This document shows, one piece after another, positions 23,380 through 34,194 of a DNA stretch of 64,000 bases. Source of the stretch: Euglena gracilis (taxonomy: Eukaryota; Euglenida; Euglenophyceae; Euglenales); NCBI GenBank assembly GCA_039621445.1, contig CP154955.1:44663540-44727539 (forward strand). Direction: 5' to 3'. The number at the start of each line of letters is the position of its first letter. Positions within the stretch are counted from its first letter, which is position 1. The notes beneath the pieces are model-generated. The model was not told where the DNA came from. It saw only the letters and a list, made by a program, of their open reading frames with translations, and did no database searches. The position numbers and the translations under genes are program-made.

Positions 23380-24660
23380 GAATGGAAATGCAATTTGTAA
23401 GTTTTCTGCAAAAAAAATGCAAAAAATAATGAGAACTGTGAATCAAGGGCCGCCTTTAATTACTGGGCCCCTGGGGGGTGGGGGGTGAGGGTCCAGAAGC
23501 TAAACGGGGGGGTTCGGACCCCCCTGTGTTTAAGAAGCGGGCCCAGATGGTCAAAAGTGGAGTATAGTGTGCCCAGTGCCTACTCGAGGAATAGGGTTGG
23601 TTTTTGGGTATTTGAAAGGGATAGGGTGAGGGTTAGGAGTTCGGAATAGGGTTAGGGCTCAGATTTGGGCCCTTTAGCTAAAATTAGGAAAACTTTAGGC
23701 CTGATTTTAAGCCCGAATTCGGCCTAACCTCCTAACTTTGGCTTAACCTGAACCGTAATCCCTTCTTGACGATAGTTGTAACCCTGACCCAACTCCTAAA
23801 ATAATAAATGGATACTTCGAAAAATGCAGTCGAGCTTGCGTTTAAGAAAGTGGACCTCCCCCCCATCCCTCGTTTAACCACTGGGCCATCTGGGGGGGGG
23901 GGCAGTAGTTAAAGGCTACCGAATAAGGAAACAACCTGATTAAATGAAAAATTGAAAATGCAGATTCCAGTTTTACAGTTTCCAGTTCACAACAGATTAT
24001 GAAAACTTGCAGGAGAAATGATCAGAAATTTTGACCCTTTTTGATAATGCAGATGACAAAAAAAAGGACACAGGTTTGTTTTCCTCTCTTTTGATAAGCA
24101 GGAGAGAGGAGAGTTTGGGGGGAATGCAAAAAAAAGGCATCATAGACAATATAATAAAATAATCAATATATGCAATTTTATAATTATATAATAAATAATA
24201 ATGCATAATAATATATATTATTGGGATTCCTTTACACTAGGCAGGGGGGGACTAATTAATCAAACTGGCATACGATGGCACTCAAACAACTTTGAAGATA
24301 TATGTTGCGCTTATCCCTCCTCCCCTTGCACTGAGAATTGCCCAGTCCCCGATTTCGGTTTTTTCACAAAGAGCATTTCCTTTGTGAGCTAAGAACCGAT
24401 CCACCTCCAGAAGCTTTGCGACCGGACAAGCAAAACAATGCACATGCAACCTAAATGATCGTTTAATTTTGGCAATGTTGGTCAACCCCACCTCCACCAC
24501 CACCGCAGTGGCACCAGTGCCACTTTTTTTTATCGTCTTTTCTGGGAAACCCACAGGAGGACCTCTTTCCTCTGTGGTTTTGTGCATCATTCTGAGCCTC
24601 AAAAACCCAAGTTGCCTCCCCCGTAACTCCCCCTCCATCCCTGTAATGCTACACACCACA
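23380..24660. other. Spacer, AT-rich, with telomere-like words
   Basis: GGGTTAGG-like words occur at 23600-23660 and their complements to 23760. An ATAATAATATAT-rich stretch lies at 24140-24225. No gene is seen. Confidence 0.5.
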
Positions 24661-24661
24661 G

Positions 24662-24749
24662 GAAGGTCGTGGGCAAGGAGATACCTGAGCTACTCCAGCT
24701 GTTGCGGCAGAAGTACATGCTGGACTTGTTCCCTGCGACGTGTGAGTAG
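24662..24749 (+). CDS. C-terminal exon, product not recognised
   Basis: Acceptor ACACCACAG, then an amphipathic stretch VVGKEIPELLQLLRQKYML ending in a TAG stop at 24747. It is the next exon-like segment after the acyltransferase-like exon and could be that protein's C-terminal tail, where DGAT2 relatives have a helix rich in L and K. The match is not specific. Confidence 0.35.
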
Positions 24750-27316
24750 ATCACGGCGACCCTTTGGGGGAACTATCTATCGCACGCCTCCTTATCATTG
24801 CGCAATGTACAAATTATTTTGAATGTCGAGGTCTAACCTGCTTACCGGTGCAACTCAAAGCAGTACACGGTCGGACCATGCCGCTAGGAGCCTTTTTCCA
24901 GCCCTGCACCCACCTCCCCCATCGACAAACCTTAGCTGCAAACCAAAGGTCGTTCTGGACCGCGAAGGAAACGGAATGTCGTTCTGGGCCGCGACGGATT
25001 TTTTGGTAATTGAAGGTGCCAAAATGACCAAAAACGTTGGCGAAATTGAGTCGAAAATCCCCTGCTTAGCTCAAGATCAAAATTTCTTTTCGGCTTTTTG
25101 GACCTTGTTCAATTTCTTTTCTGTGATTGGACACCAGATCCAGCCGAGATCCAGTTCCCACGAAGCTTTTTTTTCCAGGCAGCAAAAATTTTTGAGTCTC
25201 TGAGCTGGACCACTCGTCGTGAAGCGTTCAGAGCGGCCTCTGGCTGTCAAATTCACCCACCACTGTTGGGATGATGCTAAACAAGGTGCATAAATATTGG
25301 CAGATATTCCCCCTTGATAGCATTTTTTGAGGCAAAATAGCCTGAAATTTTGAAAATAGCCTGAATTTGTTCAGTTTCTTCAATGGAAAACAGGACAAAA
25401 CTGCTCGACACATGGCAAAAAGAAGTGTCAAATGGCGTTTCAATTGCGAAATTTTACCTCCATTTCTTATGCAATTTGTCTTTGAGAAAAAGCCTCGAAC
25501 ATTTTACAGCCATCTTTCTGATCCTCTCGTTTTGGTCTGGAAAATGGGCACGCCTTTTTTTTTTACATCGCCTTCGTTTAAAGAGAAGGTGAATCATTCC
25601 GAAGACCTTTTCCAGACATTTCCAGACAGCTTACACCTCTGGCTCGAACTGATTCACGGAAGCAGAGCGGAAGCCACACAACAGATGCAAAAATGACTTT
25701 TGAAAATGCCTACTGACCACAGCCTGTTTCCCGCAGAGCATGGATTCCTTGGTCTCCATGGCTGGTGTACCAGCGTCCTGCTGTGTGGAGCACCAGCCTT
25801 TTGCTGCATGCAGTGCACCACAGTGCAGGTCCCCCTGATCCTGATGGGTTCCGACTGGGCTCCGGCCTGCGCTGGAATCTGCTTGGGCCAACGCGGCACT
25901 GGTGGTCATTCACCTCTGCATGTTCAAGTCAATTTCATAATTGATGTTGTGATCAAAACACTAGTACTGATTTTTCATTGCCTTTGTTAAAACATAACAT
26001 AACCTTGATATTGATATTCATCATGATATTGATCTTGCAAGTGGTCCTCTTGATACTTGGCATTGGTATTGGTGGTGACTCTGCATGTGAATGTTAATAT
26101 TGATATTGATACAATGTGTTACTTTGTTCTGCATTACGTTCTAAGTAGCGACCGTCAAAATCTGTGTCAGTGTCACGTTATAAAAGGACGACAAACACCT
26201 GGCAGGTTTTATTGGAAGATAGCGGATCAGCGAGCAGTGGCCCGCTTGAGGTGCGTGCTCTGCCCACCAACCCAATGCAACATGCCCAGAGTTCCCCTAT
26301 GTGTTGGGGGGGGGGAGACTGGTGGGGGAGGTCCATCTGAAGCTGTTTTGTTGAGAAGCACCAAATTTTCCCTGCCACTGAAGTCAGACCCAAGTTGAGT
26401 TATAGGTTCAGAATCCTGATTATTTGTTCGCAAATTGGACAATTAAATGCACAGCTTCCAGAAAAGTAATGGACCATGGGGGAATTGCCTCCCTGACCGC
26501 TTCCGTTTTCTCACTCAAGTGTCCCGCATTTGTTGGGTTTTGCCTCGCGTTCTCGGGTGCTCGACAGATTCCCCACACGTTTGCTCTCATTGCCCCAAGG
26601 CAGACAGGCAAGTCTGCCATGGGGGGGGGTGCCCTGGCGCTGGGTGGATGGAAGGCCTGTGTCAGCACTGGCCACCAAAAAGCCAAATGTGGCCGCCAGC
26701 TCTTTTTCGTCTGTGGCATTCAAAGATGGAGAGCCAAGGTCCAAGGCGGCATTCGTTCACATTTTCATTTTGTGAACAGCATAACAGTCACTCGGAAAGC
26801 CTTTTGCACAATCACCCTCTGGAAGGGTTTGCCACTCGCCAGCTGCACCAAAAATTTCTTGATGTTTTCCGCAGAGGAATATGAACTGAGCGCTTTTGTC
26901 GCTGGACTGACTCCATAGAAAGGGTTGTCTTTCCGTTCGATGAAAGATGTAATAAAATGTGACGACTTGATTAACAATGCAAAGCAGCACCGGTATTTCC
27001 TGATGTTTGTCTTGACAAAAAATGGAGAAAAGTATTCATATATTATATGTGCATGTGCATGTATATGTATTCACTCACAGGATGGGATGCGAAAAGGAGG
27101 TTTCAACCAGCGTTTTGTGTGGGTTCATGTAGGAGGCAGGGTTCCATATAAGCAGGGTGTACGGGGTTTAGGTGGGAGGGTGTTTCTCCCCCTGGTCTGG
27201 ACCAGGGGGTGGGATCCAGCCCCCCCCCCCCCCACCTGCCAGGGGAGGGGGTCCGGAACGACCCCAGGAGGGGGTACTGGTGGAGTGGGTGGTGTTGTCT
27301 CTCCCCTCCCCGAAAG
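24750..27316. other. Spacer with possible transposon coding remnants on the minus strand
   Basis: Minus-strand pieces at 26760-26980 (ERKDNPFYGVSPATKALSSY) and 26510-26745 (DEKELAATFGFLVASADTGL) look like fragments of one decayed protein, each in a different frame. No family was recognised. Nothing else is supported. Confidence 0.35.
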
Positions 27317-27440
27317 GTAAGGCGCTGCCGGACGCCGCATTCCTCAAGCGATACGTCCAGCAGCATGCGTTGCTGGAGGTGGTGGACGCCTTCATTGTCC
27401 ACCTCGTTGCCGTGAGGCCGACGGACCCTCTCCCCTCGCC
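27317..27440 (+). CDS. Dpy-30/RII-alpha-like docking motif exon
   Basis: The frame reads AAFLKRYVQQHALLEVVDAF followed by IVHLVAVRPTDPLP. A helix of the form L..Y....l.ll..a...l...RP.DP(h)(h)Fl is the hallmark of the Dpy-30/RII-alpha dimerisation-docking fold. It is found in flagellar radial-spoke proteins, EFCAB10-like proteins and adenylate kinase fusions. Entry may be conventional (CGAAAG|GT) or nonconventional (CTG 8 bases before CGCCGC). The rest of the protein was not found. Confidence 0.45.
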
Positions 27441-27688
27441 CCTCCCCTCTGGGCGGTCCCCTCCAGTGTGCTGCGGACCCGAGCATTGGTGCTCTCGTCA
27501 ACGGGGTTGCGATGCCAGGCTGCAATGGATGGGCGGGTTGAAGGATTGTCCGGTCTTCTCTAGTCATCTGTGCCATCACACGGTGGTAATTTGACGGTTC
27601 CGCAAATATTGAAAGTTGTTGTAGATCTGACATCCAACATTTTATTGTCACAACAGGTTGTGCTGCCGTTATTTTTGTTTGTGCACAG

Positions 27689-27990
27689 TTGTTGCACATG
27701 GACTGTATAGGCTTGTGCACAGTTGTTCTGATGCCCAGGGTGGGTGGGGTTGGAGGGGGTGGTGGGGTTGGACAGTTGGTGAGGTCAGGAGGAAATGAGG
27801 ATATATGTGCTGAGCGCGTGCAGGGGCCACTGGTTGAAGCCGTTGCATTGGGATTCATGGGGTTATGTATCATCATATGCAAAGGCCATCAAATGCATGC
27901 ACCTTTGAAGAAGTGTGATGCTGCGGGCTGGGTGCAGGAAGTGGGGTTTGGGAGGTTTGGGACAACAGAGAAAGCACCAGCAGTCCGGAG
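27689..27990 (+). pseudogene. Unidentified open frame, 5' part (split by element)
   Basis: Open frame containing ...VQGPLVEAVALGFMGL... and ...KKCDAAGWVQEVGFGRFG.... It runs without a stop up to the target duplication of the inserted element at 27991-28714 and continues in the same frame after it. The product is not recognised. The alternative is that both parts are non-coding and open by chance, since the first part is GC-rich and Gly-heavy. Confidence 0.35.
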
Positions 27991-28714
27991 CAGACCTCTG
28001 TTTAGTGTGTATCGGCAAAAAAAGTTTTTGTGTATCGGTGTGTATCGGCAAAAAATAATTTGTGTATCGGTGTGTATCGGCCAAAAAAAAATATGCATCG
28101 GTTTTTTTTTGAATTTGCAATCGACTTTTCGAAATGAAAAAATTGCTCCAAAGAGACTTTCCCATTTCTCAGCATTGACGATATGGCTCGGGTGGGAATC
28201 CCCTGGCGTGAGGCAGTTAGTGGAAGACGTCAAGAAGCAAATCAGTGCAGCTACAAGCAGCACACCTTGACAGATTCTGTCTGTCATGTGTTGAACGTCT
28301 CAAAAAAAAGAAGAAAAACAAAAAACAAAAATTCAAAAAAGGAGAGCCAGGGTATGGACATGCGCGGATGTATCCGGGCCTCTGCATTTGCCATTGAGGG
28401 AGTAGCGCTCCTCCCCCAACCACAACAGTAGGGTGAGATTCCCAACCACGCTTTATGGGTTGAGCTGGGGCCAATGTCTACATAGCTCTGTGGCAATGGT
28501 GTCAAAAGATTAACCTGTGTTTTCCCCCCATTTTTGTAAAAAATTTGTGTGTCGGTGTGTATCGGCAAAAAAAATTTGTGTATCGGTGTGCATCGGCAAA
28601 TTTTTTTTTGTGTATCAGTATGCACCGGCAAAATTTTTTTGTGTATCGGTGTGTATCGGCAAAAAAAAATTGTGCATCGGTGTATATCGTTGATACACAT
28701 TAAACAGAGGTCTG
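27991..28714. mobile_element. Non-autonomous hAT-like element, family C, member 1
   Basis: Ends CAGACCTCTGTTTAGTGTGT and (inverted) CAGACCTCTGTTTAATGTGT. They are flanked by a perfect 8-bp duplication GTCCGGAG (27983-27990, 28715-28722). Arrays of GTGTATCGG-TGTGTATCGGCAAAAAA lie at both ends in the same orientation. The core is shared with the element near 34290-35115 (GATATGGCTCG.., GGGGTATGGACATG.., CTCCCCCAACCACARCAG). No transposase. Confidence 0.92.
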
Positions 28715-28996
28715 GTCCGGAGGGTCTTCGCAGTATTCGGCGCGAAGCTGCCACACGTCGCTGCTCCGGGGCAACTGTCCTGTCCGCAGTCACTGGGAGC
28801 GGAGGGGCGTTACCATTTCCTCATCAGCTGGCTGAGAGCTTTTGATGCTGGTGGTTTTGCGGCGGTGATGCAGTGGATGGGGGAGTTGCATCCTGACCCT
28901 GTGGGCACTTCGGTGGTTCACCGAGTGCCTCCGCTTTGTAGTGACCTTGAAATGAAAGAGTTTTTACGAACCATCAAATTCCATGTACCAGTTTGA
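28715..28996 (+). pseudogene. Unidentified open frame, 3' part (split by element)
   Basis: Reads ...VFAVFGAKLPHVAAPGQL..., ...GRYHFLISWLRAFDAGGF..., ...EMKEFLRTIKFHVPV and stops at TGA 28994. It has no ATG near its start, as expected if it continues the frame before the inserted element. The second half has an ordinary amino-acid composition rather than low complexity. Product unknown. Confidence 0.4.
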
Positions 28997-29221
28997 TTCT
29001 TATTCTTATAGGCTTCAATTTATTTGTTGGCATTTGACAAATTTTTCACGTATTTTTTGGGTGTAGAATTTTGACTTCGAAATGCATTGTATCCATGTTG
29101 AACGTCATCAAAACCCATGGTTGGTGGAATTTTTGTTCCAAAAAGTTGCAATTTGGTATTTTCCCTTCTGTTTTCAATCCGAACATGGAAGAATTCATGT
29201 AAAATTTGTACAAAAATATGT

Positions 29222-29330
29222 GAAAAATGGGGGGGGATATTATTTGGGCGGGCGAAGTCGGGTCCCGGGGGGGGATATTATTTGGGGGGGGGATATTATT
29301 TAGAGGGGGGGATATTATTTGGGGGAGTTT
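29222..29330. repeat. GGGGGGATATTATTTG tandem repeat
   Basis: Five imperfect copies, possibly one end of a small element. The flanking regions 29000-29220 and 29340-30500 show no recognised gene. Confidence 0.8.
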
Positions 29331-30519
29331 ATAGCCTACTACTGAATAATTTTGCAAACATCACATCGTGCAGGTGTCTGTAGGGTGGGTCATCACCCAT
29401 GGACCCCAACAATTTTGTCCAATTGTGGTCAGGTATGCAAAGCCTTTTCACTTAAATTCATACCATACACCACAGTATGCAAGGTCACTTGTTGGGACCA
29501 GCACGTCGATCTCAATCTCCGTGCCAATCTCATTTTGTTCACGTCGGCAGTGCAGAAGTGAAATGGATGGTGCATTTCGCTGTGACCCTCTGTGATCTTT
29601 GCATGGAGGGGGTGAGGTGGCCATTATTTTGTGAACAGAGTGTAGGTGCATTTGTGTGTTTGTGCGTGTGAGCTGCATATATCTCTATACACATCACAGA
29701 AATATGACGTTGCCACAAGAAACGTTCCTCAAAGGTACCTGCAGCGTCACACCTTGCAGCGCCAGCGTTACAGCAGCCCCGGGATGGCTTTCATTTCTCC
29801 TGAGCAATGTGCTGCACTGAATCTAATCAAATGATTGCCAGGCAATTCAATAGGTGCCAATGGTTTACTGCCTCTGCAGGCTGATTGTGACATTGAGCAG
29901 CGTGCTGGACGCTCCTTTTCCATCTAAAGTGTTTGGAAGGCTGCAACGAATTTGACTTGGAAATGAAAGCCAATCACAGCAGTTGTGCAGGTGGATGATG
30001 CTGAGCATGGGGTTGTGGGTGCAACGCCCATGACAGTACACATGGACGCCATCGGCAAAGGTTTTCACAGCTTTTGATATGCATACACGTGCACTGTCAT
30101 TGGACAGACCCCCGAGGCAGGTGGAAAGGAAACCCGCCCCATTCAGAAATTTCAGGATCCCCATCGATAAGGATTTCTTTCCCCAAACGGAATCATCGAA
30201 TCGCACTGCAATTGCTGCATTGTGCGCGCATGGCCATCTGTCTGCCTCCCCCCTTTTACTGCCCCCGCCCCCCCCCCATCCCCCCCCATCCACCTTCTTT
30301 TCAACTTGAAGGACCCCCCCCCCCCCCCGGGTGGGTGGTGGGTGGGTCTGCGGCCGAACCCCCTCGCCTGAGTATGGGATCTGGTGCAAAGTGTCGGAAT
30401 TTTTCTGGGCAATGACTCCAGACGGCTGATTTAGATGGGAGGGTTTCCCAAGGGGGACCCCCCCAAGGGGGTGCACCCCAGGGGGGGGGGGGGCTGGCCC
30501 CCTGGGGTCTTCAAGAAGA

Positions 30520-31862
30520 ACCCGGCCCCCTCCCCCCGCCCCGGTGGCCCCTCTCCCCACGACCCGCTGTCCCGGCGGTGAGACGGGCGGTTGCGACCAG
30601 GCTTCCGCAGAAGCACGGAGGCCTCCCAGCCCGCCCGGCCCCTCGATCGCGATTGCTGTGCGGCCGCTGGCGGTCGCAGAGCACGTGCCCAGCGACACCC
30701 ACGCCTCCGCAGTGCCCTTTGCCCCCCGCCCACCTGTTGGGGAATTGGTGAGAGCCAAAATGGGGGTCGGATTGCTGGTCGGGTTGCCTCAGGGGTGGGG
30801 AGAGGTTCAGGTACAGGCAAGGTGCATTATCGATGCAGTTTGCTTATGCAGACCCCCTTGGAGCCAACTCGTCCCCCCCCCCTCCCAATCCATTGGGCCA
30901 ACATGGGAGGTCGAGGCCAATGAGCTGGGGATTTGCTAATTTCCCCCTTTTTTTTGTCTTTTGTGAACTGCGTGAACTGCATGATCATTTCTGTACAGGG
31001 AATCCCCAAATTTCTATGAGCGGTGGATGGGCGGGATTTCTCGGTCAAAATTTTCCTTTGGTGCCTTTGGTGCTGAAGGAATTTTGCTTTGTGCGATGCT
31101 GTTGTGGGTTGGGGGTGGTCGACCCACTCCCCCCCCGGCCTGTGCAGCCCTGCCCACGATTCAAAAGCAAGTTGTGAGTTCTCCATCGGAATATGCTTCA
31201 TCCGGATGCCTTCTTTGCTGCCATTCTTCTTGCATAGTCTCACTGGGAGAGCTGAGGGGGATTGCAAATGGACGGGGTGGGGACAGCGGAAGGGTGCTCC
31301 TGAGCCCTCGGAGCCCCTGCCATTTCAGGAGGCTGCAGTGGTGGGTTCGACCTCCTGCACAGGCCGTTCCTGAGCCATTCCAGCTCCCTTCTCAGCGTCG
31401 CTCATTTGAGGTCTGCAAGAGGGGCTCCCTGGGGCCGTCACAAGGCAACCCCATCCTCGCCAGGGAATTTGGTGTTGTCGTATGCAGCGTACCAACTGTT
31501 TTGCAACTGTGACAAACAACTTTGCAAAATCTCGAAAAAATGAATTCCTGGGTTGAAGCAGGCGGAGTTCTCTCCATCCGTGCAGCCTGTCGTCCCCCCA
31601 CACCCGCCCATGCCTCGGAGGCGCTGTACGCGGCCCCGTTGTGCCCGAGGCTGAACGAGAATCCTGGAAACGTGTGGGTGGTGGGTGGGTTTTGTTGAAT
31701 AACCCCAACCCCAATCCTGGTGGTGAGGGAGGTTGATCATTTCCTTCGAAGTTTGCCTTTGGCGCCTTTGGCGCGGAAGGAGTTTTCCTTGTGCGGTGGT
31801 GGGGCGGGGTGAGTCCAGCCCCACGCTGGGCCTCCACGTACAGCCCTCGCTGTGCCCCACAG
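30520..31862. other. GC-rich segment and spacer upstream of the CAP gene
   Basis: 30545-30730 has exon-like GC content and may hold the missing 5' exon(s) of the CAP gene, but no frame shows a clear signal peptide. 31040-31110 and 31740-31800 carry TTTGGYGCCTTTGGYGC variants of the window's recurrent GGCGCC hairpin. Confidence 0.35.
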
Positions 31863-32044
31863 ACCCGGAGGCGTACGTGCGGTGCCACAATGCGAAGCGG
31901 CGGCTGCACGGTGTGCCAGACGTGCGCTGGTCGGCCGCCGCGGCGGAGTCCGCGGCGGCGTGGGCGCGGCAGGGCCGATTCCAGCACTCGGATGTGACGG
32001 AGTACGGGGAGAACCTTTACCGGTCGGATTCCCCGCCGCTGCCC
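31863..32044 (+). CDS. CAP gene, exon 1 of the visible part
   Basis: Starts after TGTGCCCCACAG in phase 1 and ends ...SDSPPLP in phase 0. The next bases GGAATGCC begin a nonconventional intron. A later GT donor at 32069 would insert about eight residues with no counterpart in the family. Confidence 0.75.
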
Positions 32045-33460
32045 GGAATGCCCTCTCCAGAATTGCAAGTGTGCTGCTCATCAGTATCTCCGCGGGAGTT
32101 GAAGGTTGGTGGATGCGTGCGTCGGAGGGCACTTGGGGATTGTAGGAAAATAATAACCGCAAGGAGATGCGATAATTTGTTATTTTAACCTGTTCATTTT
32201 ATGTAAAAAATTTACCTTTCCTCTTCTTTGCATCTGACTTTGGTTGTTATATTATTTTTTCAAAAGAATTTGAATTCATATATTTATTTTTTTGGTTTAT
32301 CCTCTGCAAAAAAACAGGAAAATTCGAACGTTGTTTGATTTTGTAGTATGCTTCAAATCAATACATTTCCTAAACGTTCCATTATTTTTGTGTTTCCTCG
32401 TCCATGTCTGGGAAAGCAATTGAAAGATGGGGCATTCTGCCAATCCCTTTCTGTGCTCTCTCCCTTTTTAATTGTTTGGAATTGCGAGTAATTTGATTTT
32501 CAAATTTGGGAATTCGGAACATCCCAAGGCTCGATATTTGTATTCTGCATTTTTACGCTTGATCTAAACATATTCATGAAAATAATAACATTGCAAATAA
32601 CGAAAAAGGCATTCATCGAAGACGTTGTGAACTCGTGGTACAGCGAGATCGAGCTGTACATCCATGGCTTGTCCACAATGCTGCCGATGATGGCAGTGCC
32701 TTCCAGGCAATTTGGTGTTGACGTGCAACGTCCACCGGCAGTTTCCAAAGAGTTGCGGCTTTCCTCCCTAGCACACCGGGCTCGCTCACCTTTTTGGTTC
32801 TGCAGTCGGTTCTCACTTGAAGGGGGCCTGGTTAGAGACGGCGAGAGGCCGTGCAGGAGACTTTGCTGACCCGGTCCCCGACGATCGGACGGGCCACTTC
32901 ACGCAGGTGGTGTGGCGGGCCACCACGGAGGTGGGCTGCGCGGTGGTCCGCCTCTGCAGCGGGCGGTGCATGGTGGTGGGCATGCCCCTGTGTCCCCCTC
33001 CTTGCCGCAGTTGGTGGGGTTTGGGTATGAAAAGGTGGGCTGCAGGGGCAGATGCAGGCATACCTGGCCCACATGGAGATCATGTGGGCAAGAAACCATG
33101 GTTCCTTGCCGTGCTCTTTGGGCATTAGTTCTGGATTTTGCGTCGGTTTGATGCCGAGTCCGAAGTCAATGGGTCCATGGGAGTCCGAAGTCAATGGGTC
33201 CATTTCAGCTTCACTCTTCCCCCATCGTTGCCATTTGTCGTCCATGGTGAGAGGTGCACTGTTCTATCCTGCCCTCCGGTCGATGGCACAGGGGTCTGGC
33301 GGCGTGCCATTACTCGCCGCCAGGGAACTTCGTCCGGACTCTGAAGGAGAACGTTCCACCGCTGCTACCGCAGACGCATGGGGCGATCGACGACATTTGT
33401 GCCTCCCTCACCAGTCCACCCTTCCTCCCCAACGATTTCGAGTGCAGCCAGTTACCCTGA
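31863..33460 (+). CDS. CAP/SCP/PR-1 domain protein, four C-terminal exons
   Basis: Exons 31863-32044, 32618-32659, 32859-32965 and 33292-33460 give one frame ending at TGA 33458. It encodes the CAP motifs in canonical order: HNAKRRLHGVPDVRW (helix 1 with the active-site-like His), HSD...YGENLY, DVVNSWYSEIELY, GHFTQVVWRATTEVGCAVV (CAP1 signature with second His) and CHYSPPGNF (CAP2). CAP proteins are usually secreted and bind sterols or lipids or act in defence. Introns 1 and 2 are not GT-AG but have paired ends (GAATGCC with GGCATTC; CATGGC with GCCGTG, one G-U pair), and phases close. The third intron fits GT-AG. It also fits a CAG/CTG solution that would give an oddly short beta-hairpin. 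The N-terminal exon(s) with the expected signal peptide are missing. Confidence 0.85.
32618..32659 (+). CDS. CAP gene, exon 2 (14 codons)
   Basis: Encodes EDVVNSWYSEIELY. The junctions are set by pairing of the intron ends: GGCATTC just upstream with GAATGCC at 32046, and CATGGC just downstream with GCCGTG at 32848. Confidence 0.8.
32859..32965 (+). CDS. CAP gene, exon 3
   Basis: Encodes DFADPVPDDRTGHFTQVVW then VGCAVVRLCSGR. It ends in phase 2 at a GT donor (GGGCG|GTGCAT). It carries the CAP1 signature. Confidence 0.75.
33292..33460 (+). CDS. CAP gene, last exon
   Basis: After GGCACAG the frame reads GLAACHYSPPGNF, then a tail of about 43 residues with two Cys, ending at TGA. CHYSPPGN is the CAP2 signature. 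No GPI or transmembrane segment is obvious. Confidence 0.8.
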
Positions 33461-34115
33461 GAGTGGTCCCGTTTTGCAATCACCGACGATTCGCCCATTG
33501 GTTATGCAGTGTACCAACAGACACTCCGGCTGAGAAAGTCGCAGATTTCCCCAGTGTTTAGTCTAATTTGACTTTTCCCCTCTCCGTTTCTGTCGGTCTG
33601 TGTGTTGCGCTTGGGGGGGGGGGAGGTATCCACCTCAAAGTTGTGCTGAAAACAGCTGACAGAGTATCGCAGAGTTTTGACCAACAGGTTGTCCCACCTG
33701 ATTTTTTTTAAAATTTCGTGACCCGTGGGGGGGGGTCCAGGCCGAGCTCCCCCCCGGGGGGGGGTGTACCCCGCCGGGTGGGTTTTCCACTGTTTTTGGT
33801 GCGAAATGCCGAAAAAATTTTTGGGCCCAAAATTTACCCCAAAATTGGGTCCCCTCGAGCCCCCCCCCCCACCCTCTAGGGTGGGTGGGTGGGTTCGGAT
33901 CCTAAAAACACAGTTCTCACGGGGATCCTCTGTTGTGGCGATCCTCTGTGGTGTTTTCAGATGCCGATTCCCAAATTGCTTCCATGCCCCCTTTGGGACT
34001 GGATTGCCATACCGCCGGCCAAAGTCATGACCACCACACCAGGAAAGTGAGGGTGACTGATCCATCCCTGGTTGCTGGTAGCCTCGAGTCCACCTCCACA
34101 CACAGGGTGCTTCAT

Positions 34116-34194
34116 ATGACTGACTCCAGCAAACCCCTCGCATGCGTGTGGTTTCGAAATGACCTCCGGGTGCACGACGACCAAGCCTCGCCTG
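34116..34194 (+). CDS. CRY-DASH: CRY-DASH exon 1
   Basis: ATG at 34116, chosen because it starts [20 protein letters not shown], five residues before the first strand of the photolyase domain. It ends in phase 1. Intron 1 starts GCCCAC (CAC at +4 to +6), to pair with GTG at -8 before exon 2. An upstream exon with a plastid or mitochondrial leader cannot be excluded. Confidence 0.75.

Noticed and set aside
29865-30758. 297-codon minus-strand open frame
   Set aside because: Low-complexity Gly/Pro composition across G runs and no domain.
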